Below are positions 1 through 9,614 of a DNA stretch of 32,078 nt, one piece after another. Position 1 is the first letter of the stretch. Each line of letters starts with the position of its first letter. The DNA comes from Coptodactyla brooksi (taxonomy: Eukaryota; Arthropoda; Insecta; Coleoptera; Scarabaeidae), in assembly GCA_033557675.1 (NCBI GenBank), contig JAWQRM010000077.1, forward strand, positions 1 through 32,078, given 5' to 3'. A model generated the notes under the pieces. It made no database searches and was not told where the DNA came from. It saw only the letters and a program-made list of their open reading frames with translations. Position numbers and translations under genes: made by a program.

Positions 1-125
1 CTATCGTATTCTCCAGATCTGACACCTTCCCATTATTACTTGTTTTGGTCTCTAGAAAAATTTTTGGACAGCAAAACCTTTACTTCAAATGAAGCCTGAA
101 GTCAAAAATGACTTGGATCTAATTA
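1..125 (+). pseudogene. mariner transposase, C-terminal fragment (cut by window edge)
   Basis: Frame 1 encodes the YSPDL motif followed by PSHYYLF and a KTFTSNEA stretch. In mariner transposases this segment carries the third catalytic aspartate of the DD34D triad (normally PSDYHLF), so a histidine here replaces the metal-binding residue. A 4-base insertion at about 97-100 creates an in-frame TGA and shifts the frame; removing it would restore alignment to the VKNDL stretch seen in the other copies. Similarity ends near 120, where AT-rich unrelated sequence begins. The same family recurs six more times downstream. The fragment belongs to an element whose 5' part lies outside the window. It cannot be functional. 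Confidence 0.8.
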
Positions 126-214
126 TATAAAGTTATACTTATAAATTTTAAATATATATCTGCCACTACTTAGTGTTCTTTGCTTATTTTTATAACAATA
201 TAGACATGGTATGT

Positions 215-440
215 ATATAAATTTCTTTACTAATTACTAGATCTCTTGCTTGTACTTGTATTTCCTTACTTTGTACAGTTCTTCTTAGTTCTTTTGTCTC
301 CCTTGCGACTATTACAACATTGTCTGCATAAGCCATCACTTTTATCATATTTTTGTGGAGAGTAGACATGTTTTCATTTTATTTTATTATTGCTTTCAAC
401 AATGTTATAACGTGTCTCCCTCTCTGACATCTTTAGTTTT
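215..440 (-). pseudogene. non-LTR retrotransposon reverse transcriptase remnant (YADD-box region)
   Basis: Read on the minus strand, roughly 366 down to 215 encodes KNMIKVMAYADNVVIVARE followed by TKELRRTVQ. This matches the catalytic YADD box and following helix of LINE reverse transcriptases (typical pattern: LAYADD.DI..R....L). The second aspartate is replaced by asparagine. Weaker traces of the upstream GD-L-x-NI-LE block appear in other frames between about 380 and 440, with stops and frameshifts between. No endonuclease domain or 3' tail was found. The clade (RTE, Jockey or R1-like) cannot be decided from this piece. It is an old, dead insertion. Confidence 0.55.
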
Positions 441-565
441 CTACATATTATCTCTCAATATAATATTTTCTTCTACAGTTATTTGTACCACGTTTTTTGG
501 TTATTATATTTCTTGAGTATTCAGTTATCTAACCTTAAGCAATTACACCAAAGTTGGAAAATAAA

Positions 566-608
566 GGCTCGACGCACGTGCCGCTAACCAAGTTAGTATC
601 ATCAGGAG
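566..608 (-). ncRNA. hammerhead-ribozyme-like motif, minus-strand copy (mutated core)
   Basis: On the minus strand, CTGATGA (complement of 599-605) is exactly the conserved core. It is followed by the same CTAAC/GTTAG stem with TTG loop, and then GGCAC where GAAAC is expected, then GTGC and GTC ending at 571, with GAGC following. The GAA to GGC change destroys two invariant core bases, so this copy should be inactive. It complements the plus copy: the core lost in one is kept in the other. Confidence 0.4.
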
Positions 609-637
609 AGATAAAATACTGAAAGCGACAAGTCGTT

Positions 638-687
638 CGTCCCTCCTGATGCGGCTAACTTGGTTAGCGAAACGTGCGTCGAGCATT
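638..687 (+). ncRNA. hammerhead-ribozyme-like motif, plus-strand copy
   Basis: CTGATG at 646-651 is followed by a perfect 6-bp stem (654-659 with 663-668, loop TTG), then GAAAC at 669-673, a four-base loop GTGC, and GTC at 678-680. The expected cleavage point follows C680, and GAG (681-683) pairs with CTC (643-645) as stem I. This order (CUGAUGA, stem II, GAAA, very short stem III, GUC) is that of the minimal hammerheads described from Penelope-like elements. Departures: position 652 is C instead of the invariant A, and there is one extra base between the core and stem II. Activity of this copy is doubtful; the family resemblance is what is claimed. Confidence 0.45.
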
Positions 688-729
688 CATTTTCCAATTC
701 TGATGTAGTCGTGACAGTTGTTTAAACTT

Positions 730-1035
730 TGTCACGAAGCCAAAGGTTTTTTCTTGAAGTTGAATACCTGTTTGATGTCATATTATTGACTCTTCTTCAT
801 AATTTCAAATCGTGCAACATTTGTTAACATAATAGCTCATAATCATTGTGGTTCTGTTCTTCCATTCACTACACATACTTTCTTATTATTTATTTAACTA
901 TTTATAGAGTTCTGCGAAAATTTAGTCACATCCTGGTGATTACTTTAATTGTTGTATTGCTAACGTTATTATTTCACATATGTATACAAATGCAGTTCTT
1001 CTGTGTCATCATCTTCTTTCCTCCTCCCTCTCCCT

Positions 1036-1078
<43 letters not shown>

Positions 1079-2110
1079 TTCCGTCTCTTTTGGTCTCTTT
1101 TGCTCATTATCAGCTTATAGTTCTTCGAAATGTCATTTCCAGTTTTTAATACGTTCCTCTACTGTCTATATTGCGTTAAATTCTTTCCTGGTGGATAATA
1201 GTTTCATCTTCTGCTATATTCCTCATATTACTGCGAAAATTATTGCTTTAATTGCTTTTAAATGCGCGTATAGAGAAGCGTAATACCTTTTTCCTGGTGA
1301 AATGGTTATTAAAATATTTTAGGGTGTTGTTCACTGTAATCTTAGTAATGATAGCCTATGTGGAATCTTTTCAGTTTTCGAGTAAATCAAAGACAGAGTT
1401 GCAGAATACATTTACATTAAACAATGGTTTAATTGTTCAACGTGAATGTTTAGTTCATTTAGACATCACGAAATAAATTATATAATTATTTTGGTGCTTT
1501 CGGGTGGCTTTTGTTTAATTGAAGTGTTTAAAAAACAATTTCTTGAATGTATGGTATATTTTGAGCATATGCAATATGTATATTTACAATATGTCATGTT
1601 ATTTACTTATAATCTAGTTAAATCAGATGGGAAAGAAGGACTAATTCAAAACCTTGTGGAAAATATAGAAAATGCAAAAGAATAGTAAATTTGTTTTAGT
1701 TCGATGAGAAAAAATGCTTAAAAAACGTTTCACATAATCTGATCTCAAAATGCCTTGTCCTCTTAATCCATTGCTATCAAAAACATTCTTCTTATTCTTC
1801 CAAAATATTAGTAGCAAGTATCAATCAAACATTGAACATTTCAAACAAAATCCTTGTAAAAAATCAAGTGTTAAATACAACACTTTACGTTTTGTTATTC
1901 ATATATCACTGGCTGTCAAGATAACTGCTCACTGACACAAATGAGAACAATAGTGGAAAACAAGATTGTTGTTTGTCTACCTCAAACAGTTATCTATCTG
2001 TAGAAGTTGTAGAAATATTTCTCGTTCCAAAATTATTGCTAACCATAAAAGGAGATTAAATTAAAAACAAAATTAAACTGTAAAGTTAAGTACAAACCAT
2101 AAACTACCGA
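730..2110. other. AT-rich stretch with no recognisable feature besides the TC microsatellite
   Basis: Several short open frames occur (846-1283, 1252-1476, 1446-1685, 1750-1935), but they overlap one another, are dominated by F/I/L/Y/S/K/N from base composition, and show no domain I recognise. They are left uncalled. Confidence 0.6.
1039..1075. repeat. (TC)n microsatellite
   Basis: An almost pure TC run of about 37 bases inside a longer pyrimidine-rich tract (1018-1090). It produces the artificial serine/leucine run in an overlapping open frame, which is therefore not taken as coding. Confidence 0.95.
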
Positions 2111-2114
2111 TAAA

Positions 2115-2400
2115 CCGTATTTCCACAGTATCAATCGATTTCCTGCAGCCAATAGGACCGGTCGCTTCTGGATTACGGTAACCTTGAACTTTCAGCACTC
2201 ATCTTATTCGATTCTACAGGGCAAATCCAATTTTACGTCAGCGGGAAGTTCTGATCGATCTGAAGCCGTTCAGCGTAACATACCCAGGAAATTCGGAATC
2301 TCATTTCGCCCGAAATGGGCCGTAATTGAATATTTCCGACTATACATTCCTGCATAGGTAAGGAGCATTATTGAATGATCTAAGTTTGACGCCCACTGCT
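2115..2400. other. GC-richer unique segment, possible non-coding exon or promoter region
   Basis: Base composition rises clearly above the flanks, with CCAATAGG at 2150, several CpGs and a splice-donor-like ATAG|GTAAGG at about 2355-2364. No long reading frame spans it. It could be a 5' untranslated exon of a host gene or a piece of an unrecognised repeat; nothing in the window decides this. Confidence 0.2.
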
Positions 2401-2901
2401 TCGTTGACTTGCTAATAACAAAGTCTGTTATGTAACTAAAACACCTGTGATTTATTATTTTCAGAATTTATTATGGCAGTTATTACAGTTAAATGCTGAG
2501 ATTTAATGACGTAATAACATATCATAAAATGCGAGAGTTTTATCATAGGAAATACATATGATACTGTTTCAGCAAAGAGAATACATTGTTTCCACTGTAT
2601 ATGTATATGTTTTCATTGTTTATGTAACATACAATATTAAAGTGTATAAACAATAACTAATATATTATTAATATTTCGAATATTAATAGTAAATATATAT
2701 TGCAGAAATATATTGCAGAATTTAGTAATTTACAAAAGTACTTGAATTATCTCATTTATGTACGGGAAATGGGTCAAGAAGAAAACAAATCTAACAATAA
2801 GTTACGTAAAAATAATAAAACTTTAAAACACATTTCTAATGTAATGGATTGTTCAATTAGTTTGGCCAGTAGTGCTATTACGAAAAAAGAAATATTAAGT
2901 A

Positions 2902-4292
2902 CCATAACTTGAGGTTACTTAAAACCATTAATTGTGTTAATATCCTAATTTTTACTACTTCTGTGATATTGTTTAAGATTTCAGGTATTTTTCAAGCCAA
3001 CATTTTAATTATTTTTATATATAGTAAATTATTGAAATTTGGGTAACGCCCGAGTTTGGGTTGCTTGGATCCAAGCTGCATTTTCTATTAAATAAACCAT
3101 TTAAGTAAGCAATGGGTTCAAGGAAGACCTAGGATCTGGAAATAAAACACTTGGATATATATTGCTACCCCTTTATATTTTTTAACAAAGCCCAATTAAG
3201 TAAAAATAATGCATGAAAAAGAAAGTTTTCATTTCAACTGAAAACAACCACCTTTTCAATAGGTTTAGCTGAATTGATTTTCTGTTTTATATCACACCAC
3301 TTGCAATACAAATTGTCCTTTTCTGCAGGCCATTTCGAAGCGTTTTTGGTAGGTGTCATGCAATCAACAATGACACCATTAACGTCTATGCTCACTACCA
3401 CACTTGGATACATGTTATTCCATGACACAAGAACAAATTTTTCTTTCTGTAAGGAATCTTTTAGCGCATCTTCAACTCCTTCATTTTCTTTAGGGTATGG
3501 TGGTTTTGAATTAGTCGAGGATGGCTCATTAGTTGGTGCATATATTTCAGACTTAGAAAAAATGAAACCACTTACTCTGATATACGGAATACTATAAGCA
3601 TCATCATCCTCGGATGTAGAATTATCTAGATAATCCGAAATCAGGTGTTTTATCTAAATGACTGGCAAACGCCAACACTTCTTCACTATTAAAACCCGAC
3701 GGATGACTAGGTCTGTTCACTAAATCATTCTTCAATCTCCTTTTTATGGAGAAGTGGGCAAATGTCTTTTTTTGAGCCATGTCTTCCGACTTCACAGCAT
3801 TTAAACATTCTTCTAATTTTTCAGCTGTAAAATCAGCTGAAGCATTTTTGAATTTCGATCTGCAAATAAATGCACACGGACAATGGCTAAACCACTTACT
3901 GAAAGAAAACCGACAAATAAAGATGATATCAGTCTAATAGTACACTGTTCGTTACTTACAAATTTTACTGTATTAAGTGGTTCACTATCTAGCTACAACC
4001 ACAGTTATTTTCTTAAGGACAATATCTGAAATGTAAGTTTCTCTTTACCTTGGCTGTGACTTCAGTGTTTAAAGAAGTGAAGGGGGAAGTTATCAGGTCA
4101 CAAAAACTCGTGTTTTTTCACAAAGTAACATTAGTTAAACTAGGAAAAGGTGGGAGGAGCAAGAACGTATTTTAACGTCTCAAGTACTATCATATCTATA
4201 CTATTATGATAGCAGACCCAGAAGTGATTTAAAACATATATTTGTTTTGGGTTCAAGTAACCCCCTAGGATCCAAGTAACCTCAAGTTATCG
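2902..4292 (-). mobile_element. pogo/Tigger-like DNA transposon, internally deleted (1391 bp)
   Basis: Terminal inverted repeats match: left 2902-2920 CCATAACTTGAGGTTACTT and right 4274-4292, whose complement is CGATAACTTGAGGTTACTT (one mismatch). Both are flanked by TA (2900-2901 and 4293-4294), the target duplication of the Tc1/mariner/pogo superfamily. Sub-terminal GGATCCAAG-like sequence also recurs at both sides. The single recognisable gene inside is on the minus strand and lacks a DDE catalytic domain, so the element is non-autonomous. Assignment to pogo-like elements rests on the TA duplication plus the psq-type HTH. Confidence 0.75.
3234..3859 (-). pseudogene. psq-type HTH protein of a pogo-like transposon, catalytic domain missing
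   Basis: The exon appears to start at 3859, directly after TTTATTTGCAG on the minus strand (a good splice acceptor). The first part reads SKFKNASADFTAEKLEECL and then NAVKSEDMAQKKTFAHFSIK, which fits the pipsqueak/CENP-B type HTH pattern (F/Y-T-x-x-L-x-x-A-x-x-A-V-x-x-x-x-M-S-x-x-x-A). It runs to a stop in DFGLSR*. A +1-type shift there leads into an acidic segment (STSEDDDAYSIPYIR), then a C-terminal domain with EKFVLVSWNNMYPSVVVSID and KWPAEKDNLYCKWCDI. The last part resembles the C-terminal FVLV...WP...D.. module found in transposon-derived proteins. The DDE domain that should lie between is absent. The stop codon is at 3234-3236. Possible function, if any, would be DNA binding only. Confidence 0.55.
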
Positions 4293-4322
4293 TACCTTAG
4301 TATTTATTGTAAAATATAATAA

Positions 4323-4349
4323 CATAAATAAATAAATAAATAAATAAAA
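4323..4349. repeat. (AAAT)n microsatellite
   Basis: About seven AAAT units directly after the right end of the pogo-like element. Confidence 0.9.
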
Positions 4350-4411
4350 TATTGCAAAAAAGCAATCCTTTTGCAAAGTCTGTGTAGATTTAAATCGAAA
4401 ATTTAAATTGC

Positions 4412-4500
4412 CAATTAATTATAGTCGAGCTTCGATACACCCATGTGCCGCAGAAAATTCGAGTTATCGAGATTTCGAGTTATTGAATAATATACGTCTT
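4412..4500 (-). mobile_element. probable terminal sequence of a Tigger-like element
   Basis: The stretch ATAGTCGAGCTTCGATAC, followed by AATTCGAGTTATCGAGATTTCGAGTTATT, resembles the termini of Tigger/jerky-type elements, which typically open with CAGTCGA-CCTCGATA and repeat TCGA-containing words. Its orientation fits the 3' end of the minus-strand transposase remnant at 6642-7117; the material between is the large foldback. The match is to a remembered pattern only and no second terminus was found. Confidence 0.35.
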
Positions 4501-4714
4501 TTCTTTGTGAATGAACATTTGTATGTATGTACAGGATGGCCAAATAAGCGTACAAGGTACTGTACCTCGGAAACTACTAATTGTAGAGATTTGCGGTAAA
4601 AATATTTACAACTAAAGTGGCCAAAAGAAAATTTAGGAAATTATGTTCAGGTTGCTAAGATGGCCGCTAGGGAGCGTAACTTTTTTTTAATTTTGAATTT
4701 AAAAATGTGGTGTA

Positions 4715-6535
4715 TCTCGAAATTTCGCTATATTAAGATAACAAGAAATATATGCCTTTTTAAAGCTGAGATAAATTCGAGTCTGTTTTGTTAAACACTT
4801 TTTACCCTATCTCTAAAAATAAAGTGGTGGGGGGGTGTTCAAATGTTTGTAGAAATAAACATCTGTAACTTCAAAACGACTAAAATATTCTAACAAATTT
4901 AACAAACTTAGCGTCATTGAAAAGAGCTTTACTTGGCAAACAAAAGCTACCTTATTTGTGGTGATTGTAACTTGGTATGTCGCCACTAGAAGGCATTTAC
5001 TGATATTACTACTAAAATTGTAAATTTTCTTTAAAAAATCAAATCTATTGCTATTATTTTTTTTTCATTAAAATATAGCGAAATGATGTTCAAACAAGCT
5101 AGTGAAAAGAAGATTTAATCAGAAAATTCAATGGATTTTGCTATGTTGCCTACTGGTTATGCAATCAAAGTAATATAGACAGAGTTGTGTTGCCTATCTA
5201 CAATTCATGCATCTGGTGTAAAACCAGACACCCTGTATAGTTAATATGCGGGTAATAGTATATAGACAGTCAGAGGTAAATTGAGTCAAGCAGAGGAGAA
5301 AAATCTCATCATTTTGCCATCTGAGCAATAGTCTTTTAGATATTAAACATTTAAAGCTAGCAAATGAGCGGCGTAGGAATAGATCTAGTCTGTAGCTCGG
5401 CTCGCATGCCCCGCCCCCTCTGGTGCGCGGCAAGCGGGGAGCGTCCAAATGGACAAACGATTACAAATGCTTGCGAACAGTTTATTTACATTAATTGCTG
5501 ATTACACTATTAATCAAGTAATCGAAAGTTGGATGTTCTTCGCGCCGAAAAATTGTTATCCTCTTCGTGGTTATGAAATGATTCGTAAGCATTTGTAATC
5601 CTGTATTTCTTTGGTGGCTCTCCGCTCGCCGCGAGCCAGAGTGGGACGGGCACGCGGGCTGTGCTACAGGGTAGCGTGCTTCCCACGCCGCTCATTTGCC
5701 GGCTTTAAATGTTTAATATCTAAAAGACTGTTGTTCAGGTGGCAAAATGGTACAAGACTTTTCTCCTCTGTTTGACTCGATCTATCTCTGGTTTTAAGTT
5801 TGCTAGTTTTACACCAGACACCTGTATAGGTACGAGTAGGTATAAAATAAGTAGCAGGCCATGGAAGATAAAACTAATGGTTAATAACAATATTGGACAG
5901 AAACATCAAATTTTATTTAGATACAGTAGAATTTATGTTAGTTGCAAACGTTAAACTTTAATAATGCCTTTTACAAATGATGAATCTGTTGACACGACTG
6001 CTGTTCATTTTGAATGTCTTCAAAATGCGGCTAATATCTACCTATGTAGTTAATATGCACATAAGCATGAACTGTAGGTAGGCAACACACTTCAGCCTAT
6101 GTAACTTTGGTTGCATAACCAGTAGGCAACCTAGCAAAATTCCCTGAATTTTCTCCTTAAATCTTCTTTCACCGATATTTTAGATTAGGAATAAGATATC
6201 GAGGCGCGGTTTTCACTAGCTTGTTTGGGCATCATTTTGTTATTTTTTCGTGGAAAAATAGTAATAATAATTTTGCAACTTCGGTAGTAATATCAATAAA
6301 TGCCTTCTAGTGGCGACATACCAAATTACAATCACCAGAAATAAGGCTTCTTTCAACAACGCTAAGTTTGTTGCAATGCTTTCAGTTGTTTTGAAGTTGC
6401 AGATGCTTATTTATACAAACATTTGAACACCCCCCACCACTGTATTTTTAGAGATAGGGCAAAAGGCGTTTAACAAAATAGACTCGAATTTATCTCAGCT
6501 TTAAAAAGCATATATTTTTTTCTTATCTTACTATG
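4715..6535. mobile_element. very large foldback element (arms about 770 and 960 bp, loop about 88 bp)
   Basis: The left arm (about 4715-5483) is the imperfect reverse complement of the right arm (about 5572-6535). Matching blocks, outside to inside: TTTTTAAAGCTGAGATAAATTC (4757) with GAATTTATCTCAGCTTTAAAAA (6486); the GTGGTGGGGGGGTGTTCAAATG block (4823) with CATTTGAACACCCCCCACCAC (6420); CGCCACTAGAAGGCATTTA; CCTACTGGTTATGCAA; AGTCTTTTAGATATTAAACAT; CAAATGAGCGGCG; GATTACAAATGCTTGCGAA. The inner part of each arm is strongly GC-rich (5395-5445 and 5620-5690) against AT-rich outer parts. The right arm has about 210 extra bases (about 5830-6040). No gene is seen. It could be a foldback transposon or a genomic inverted duplication. 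A transcript would form a hairpin of several hundred base pairs. Confidence 0.85.
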
Positions 6536-6641
6536 TGTATCTGTACTATGCATTTATTTCAGCAAAAGTGGGTTACATGTTATGTAAGTGCCTTAATATC
6601 TATATTTTATGAAAAACTAACAAAAATTCTGTACGCACATA

Positions 6642-7117
6642 TTAAAAACTATTCAATGTGTACATATGTATGTATATATTTATTTTAGTGTAAAAAACAG
6701 TTATTATTTGTGACTGATGACTGGATTTCTTATTTTGATTTTGGGAAAAATCTTCAATATTATTTAAACGAATATACAAGGAATCAGTTGTATGTTCATT
6801 GGTTTTCAAATAGGAACGCAAAACACTCAGCGAATTTACAATAAATTTGTTTGTCAGGAGGACTTGGAAATCATATTCCAAGTCCTCCTTCATTAAATCA
6901 TTTTCGCAGTCATCATAGTTGTCAGAGTACAGCAATTCGGATTCGGATCTGTAGGACTCGACAATATCTTCATCAGTGGGAAACTCCGAAGTAACAATAT
7001 CGTCATCCGCATGTATAAAATCATTAATAGTGCTACTTTTTTCTGAGCTTTTAATACTTTTCCAAGCTTTATATTTCAGTTGCAGTTGGATTTCGTCTTT
7101 ACTTCGTTTTTCAAGTG
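6642..7117 (-). pseudogene. Tigger/pogo transposase, C-terminal exon with PIP-box-like end
   Basis: The open frame reads through from a splice acceptor (CATTTTTTCAG on the minus strand, exon start 7117; an in-frame ATG exists at 7131-7133). It contains KYKAWKSIK...STINDFIHA, matching the AW-x-x-V-x-x-x-TI-x-x-F/C-F-x-x-A/H block at the end of pogo-type DDE domains. An acidic tail follows with FPTDEDIVESY, a leucine-spaced segment SLSVLRSYLKTN and SLYIRLNNIEDF, then HQSQIITVFYTK. The last resembles the Q-x-x-I-T-x-F-F PCNA-interacting motif known at the C-terminus of pogo transposases. The catalytic domain upstream is not found. The 3' side is interrupted by the large foldback, beyond which a possible element terminus lies at 4412-4500. 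Residues after the motif are probably read-through. Confidence 0.6.
6856..6889. other. perfect 14-bp hairpin within the Tigger C-terminal exon
   Basis: AGGAGGACTTGGAA (6856-6869) and TTCCAAGTCCTCCT (6876-6889) are exact complements with a 6-base loop. It lies in the coding region of the acidic tail. Confidence 0.85.
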
Positions 7118-7133
7118 CTGAAAAAATGAACAA

Positions 7134-8880
7134 TTACTTTACAGCTAACAAATTCTACATATTCATTCAAATATTAATAATTATATATAGGGTGCTACAT
7201 AAAAACGTTTACATAAAAACAATTGCCATAATACGTACTACGATGATTGCTAAATCAGACAACTATAAGATTCTCTTCTACTTAGTAGCGAACTATAAAA
7301 TATGAATATTACATCCTGAAGCGTCAGGTTTTTGTCATAGTAAGATTGGTAATTTTAAACTATAATTGCACATAATTACCTGTATATAAAGTGAATATTT
7401 TATATGTAGATTGTGGTGATAATAAATTGTACTGAAAAAAGCAGACCGGTCTAACTAGAGAACTATTTTTAGAAATGGAGAACTTGTTATCGGAATGCTG
7501 ACAGGTGATCGCTAAATTTAACTTTTAAACTGATTGATGCAATTATATTCCAATGTACTTTTCGTCTCGCATCCATCAATTAGATTTGCAAGTCCAATTC
7601 GCGGCACGGATGAGTCAATAAAAGTCTTTCAATACTGATACAACAGACGTGGACGTAGTTTAATTGATACGACCGGGGGTCTGTCGAATAACAGATGTCC
7701 GGGTACAACGTGACGTTTTGCTTCGGGTGATGATATAAATTCTCCAGAACACATATAATGAGGCTTTGGGAATGAATGAGAATGCGGTTGTGAGTAGGCG
7801 CTGCTGCTGAAAGAAGCTGGTAGAAAGTCTACGTGGGTTTTGCTTGAAATTATGAATGAATTGATTTTGTTGCTAGTTACGACACTGGCTATCTCTTTTG
7901 GGTTGTAGGTCAATACTACAGGATGTGAATGGTTTAAAAGTACGTTTGAATTCAAGAAATTCTCTAATTTCTCTATTTATCTGTCTCTATAGATAATGTG
8001 TTAGTCCCCTCAATAATAAATCGTATTGAAATATATTGTCTAGCTACAAATTAAAATCGTTTTCAAGCGCTTTTGGCCCTCCTCAGCATTTATAATCTTA
8101 AGGTTATTTATGCAAAGAAATGTCCCAGATGGTTGCCACTCCTCGAGTATTAAAAGTTCAAACAACGTGCGCCCATTAGGACAAACAACTGCGTTATTTA
8201 GAATTATGTAAAATTATATAATACGTTGCTTTTGTGGTCATTTCATAGTACTTTTATGTATTACGTATTTATTAAGTGTTTTGAAATGGCAATTCCATAA
8301 CTCATAATTACTTACCCAGCTGTTATTTACAGACTATTTTGCAATTCGTTAAGTATGCCACAAGGAACTTTACTTTCTATAGTAATTCTTTGTGTAGAAT
8401 GTTTCAAATTTTACTTCCTGGGCTTGTAAGACAACAAAAAATTGAAATAATAATTTGAATAGATCTCAAATGAGATGTACTGAGAAATACGGGGAGATAT
8501 AACATTATTTTTTGGGTACAAAATAGACCTTAGTACGTCCCATAATTTATACTTTTCGTTTACTCATTTAGTAAACTCGAAATATTGGTCACTCTGTACA
8601 GTTCAACATTCGATTTTGAAACTATTCTGGTTGTAGGTTTTTTATGGTGGGTTATTATATTATCCATATACAATAAATCTTTTATACAAAGTGTGTAAGG
8701 AAAACGTACTGATTTAAAACCACCTAAATCATCGAAATTAATATAGAATCAAAAACGGGCGCAAAATTGCAATAACCGTCCTCCTCTGCAGTAATTGCTG
8801 ATAATTAGTGGCTCACAGATACGAATCTAAAGCATATAGATCAGGGGATTGTGATGATCTCTGGATCCTTTCCATCTGGT
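7134..8880. other. unassigned stretch
   Basis: AT-rich, apart from a GC-richer part at about 7560-7960 with an uncalled minus open frame (7629-7955, 108 codons, His/Ser/Pro-rich, no domain recognised). At about 8045-8100, read on the minus strand, a segment reading GCTGAGGAGGGCCAAAAGCG resembles tail sequences of some invertebrate retroelements, but not specifically enough to name. Confidence 0.3.
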
Positions 8881-8895
8881 TGGAAAGTGTTCAGT

Positions 8896-9588
8896 TAACC
8901 AATTAGCTATTTAGTGATACTGATACCATATTCAAATTATACAGGGTGATTCGCATAAGAACCTATACAGAGCAAGTGCATGTAAGGAAAGTTGTACCCC
9001 TGAGAAATTATACCCCTTCAAAGTGAGGTTAAAAATTTTATAAATAATTAATATCTCAACAATACTTCAACTTAGAAAACCCAAATTTGGTAGATGTTCT
9101 GAGTGTACTAAGGGCATTTATCTTTTTGTAAATAGAGGTCAGTTAAAGAATTTTAAATGGTTGTTTAGGGATAATGCACCCTTAAATTGCAACAGATTTT
9201 TTTGGCCTGTGAGCGGATTTAATAAATTATTATTAAATCCGCCCTGTGAATCCACCCACAGGCCAAAAATTTAATACAGGATTTAATAAATTATTATTAA
9301 ATCCCCCTTCTTATGCGAATCGCCCTGTATATTTTTAATTGAATCGAAAACTATAATGTTTAAAAATTGGATCATTTATTAATACTGTATGTAATAAATT
9401 ATTATTGAAAAGATCACGTTCGCATAGCATGTCGATTTTGCGAAATATGCCTCATCAGATCAATTTACGGTTTTTCAGATTCTTGAGTGGACATGTATTA
9501 ACATATAAAACGTATTTTAATACTGTCGCATTTCGTATTTTACTCTTATTATTTATTTCACATGATTAAATCCATTTTTCAAAATAAC
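8896..9588 (+). repeat. direct repeat, copy 1 (interrupted by the MITE)
   Basis: 8896-8940 plus 9329-9402 plus 9563-9588 align in order with 10496-10640 (anchors: GATACTGATACCATA, TTTTTAATTGAATCGAAAA, GATCATTTATTAAT, CATTTTTCAAAATAAC). This copy is split by the MITE and has about 160 extra bases (9403-9562) relative to the other. The pair brackets the mariner copy at 9615-10467. Confidence 0.75.
8941..9328. mobile_element. MITE, 388 bp, ACAGGGTGATTCGCATAAGAA termini
   Basis: The terminal inverted repeats are 21 bp with one mismatch: ACAGGGTGATTCGCATAAGAA at 8941-8961 and its complement at 9308-9328. The flanking bases are AT-rich (TAT and ATA), so the exact target duplication is ambiguous. 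An unoccupied paralogue of the insertion site occurs at 10496-10570, supporting these boundaries. Internally there is a second hairpin at about 9203-9263 (GGCCTGTG...GGATTTAATAAATTATTATTAAATCC...CACAGGCC). No coding capacity. The superfamily is not recognised; ACAGGGTG-type ends are widespread among insect repeats. Confidence 0.8.
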
Positions 9589-9614
9589 GCTAATAAAAGT
9601 AATGTAAACTTAAT

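Larger units (their letters stand above)
551..701. repeat. inverted repeat, about 55-bp arms, each arm holding one hammerhead-like motif
   Basis: Left arm 551-608 and right arm 643-701 are imperfect inverted copies (GTTGGAAAATAAAGGCTCGAC against the complement of GTCGAGCATTCATTTTCCAA, and so on inward), separated by about 34 bases. Each arm carries the same 40-bp motif in opposite orientation, described separately. The arrangement is a head-to-head pair, so a transcript of either strand contains one motif and the complement of the other. It probably derives from the terminal repeats of a Penelope-like or similar element; that assignment is inference. Confidence 0.75.

Noticed and set aside
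846..1283. 145-codon open frame
   Set aside because: It spans the TC microsatellite and is made of AT-bias residues; no domain or coding signal.
7629..7955. 108-codon minus open frame, His/Ser/Pro-rich
   Set aside because: No recognised family, no splice or promoter support; kept only as a note in the unassigned stretch.
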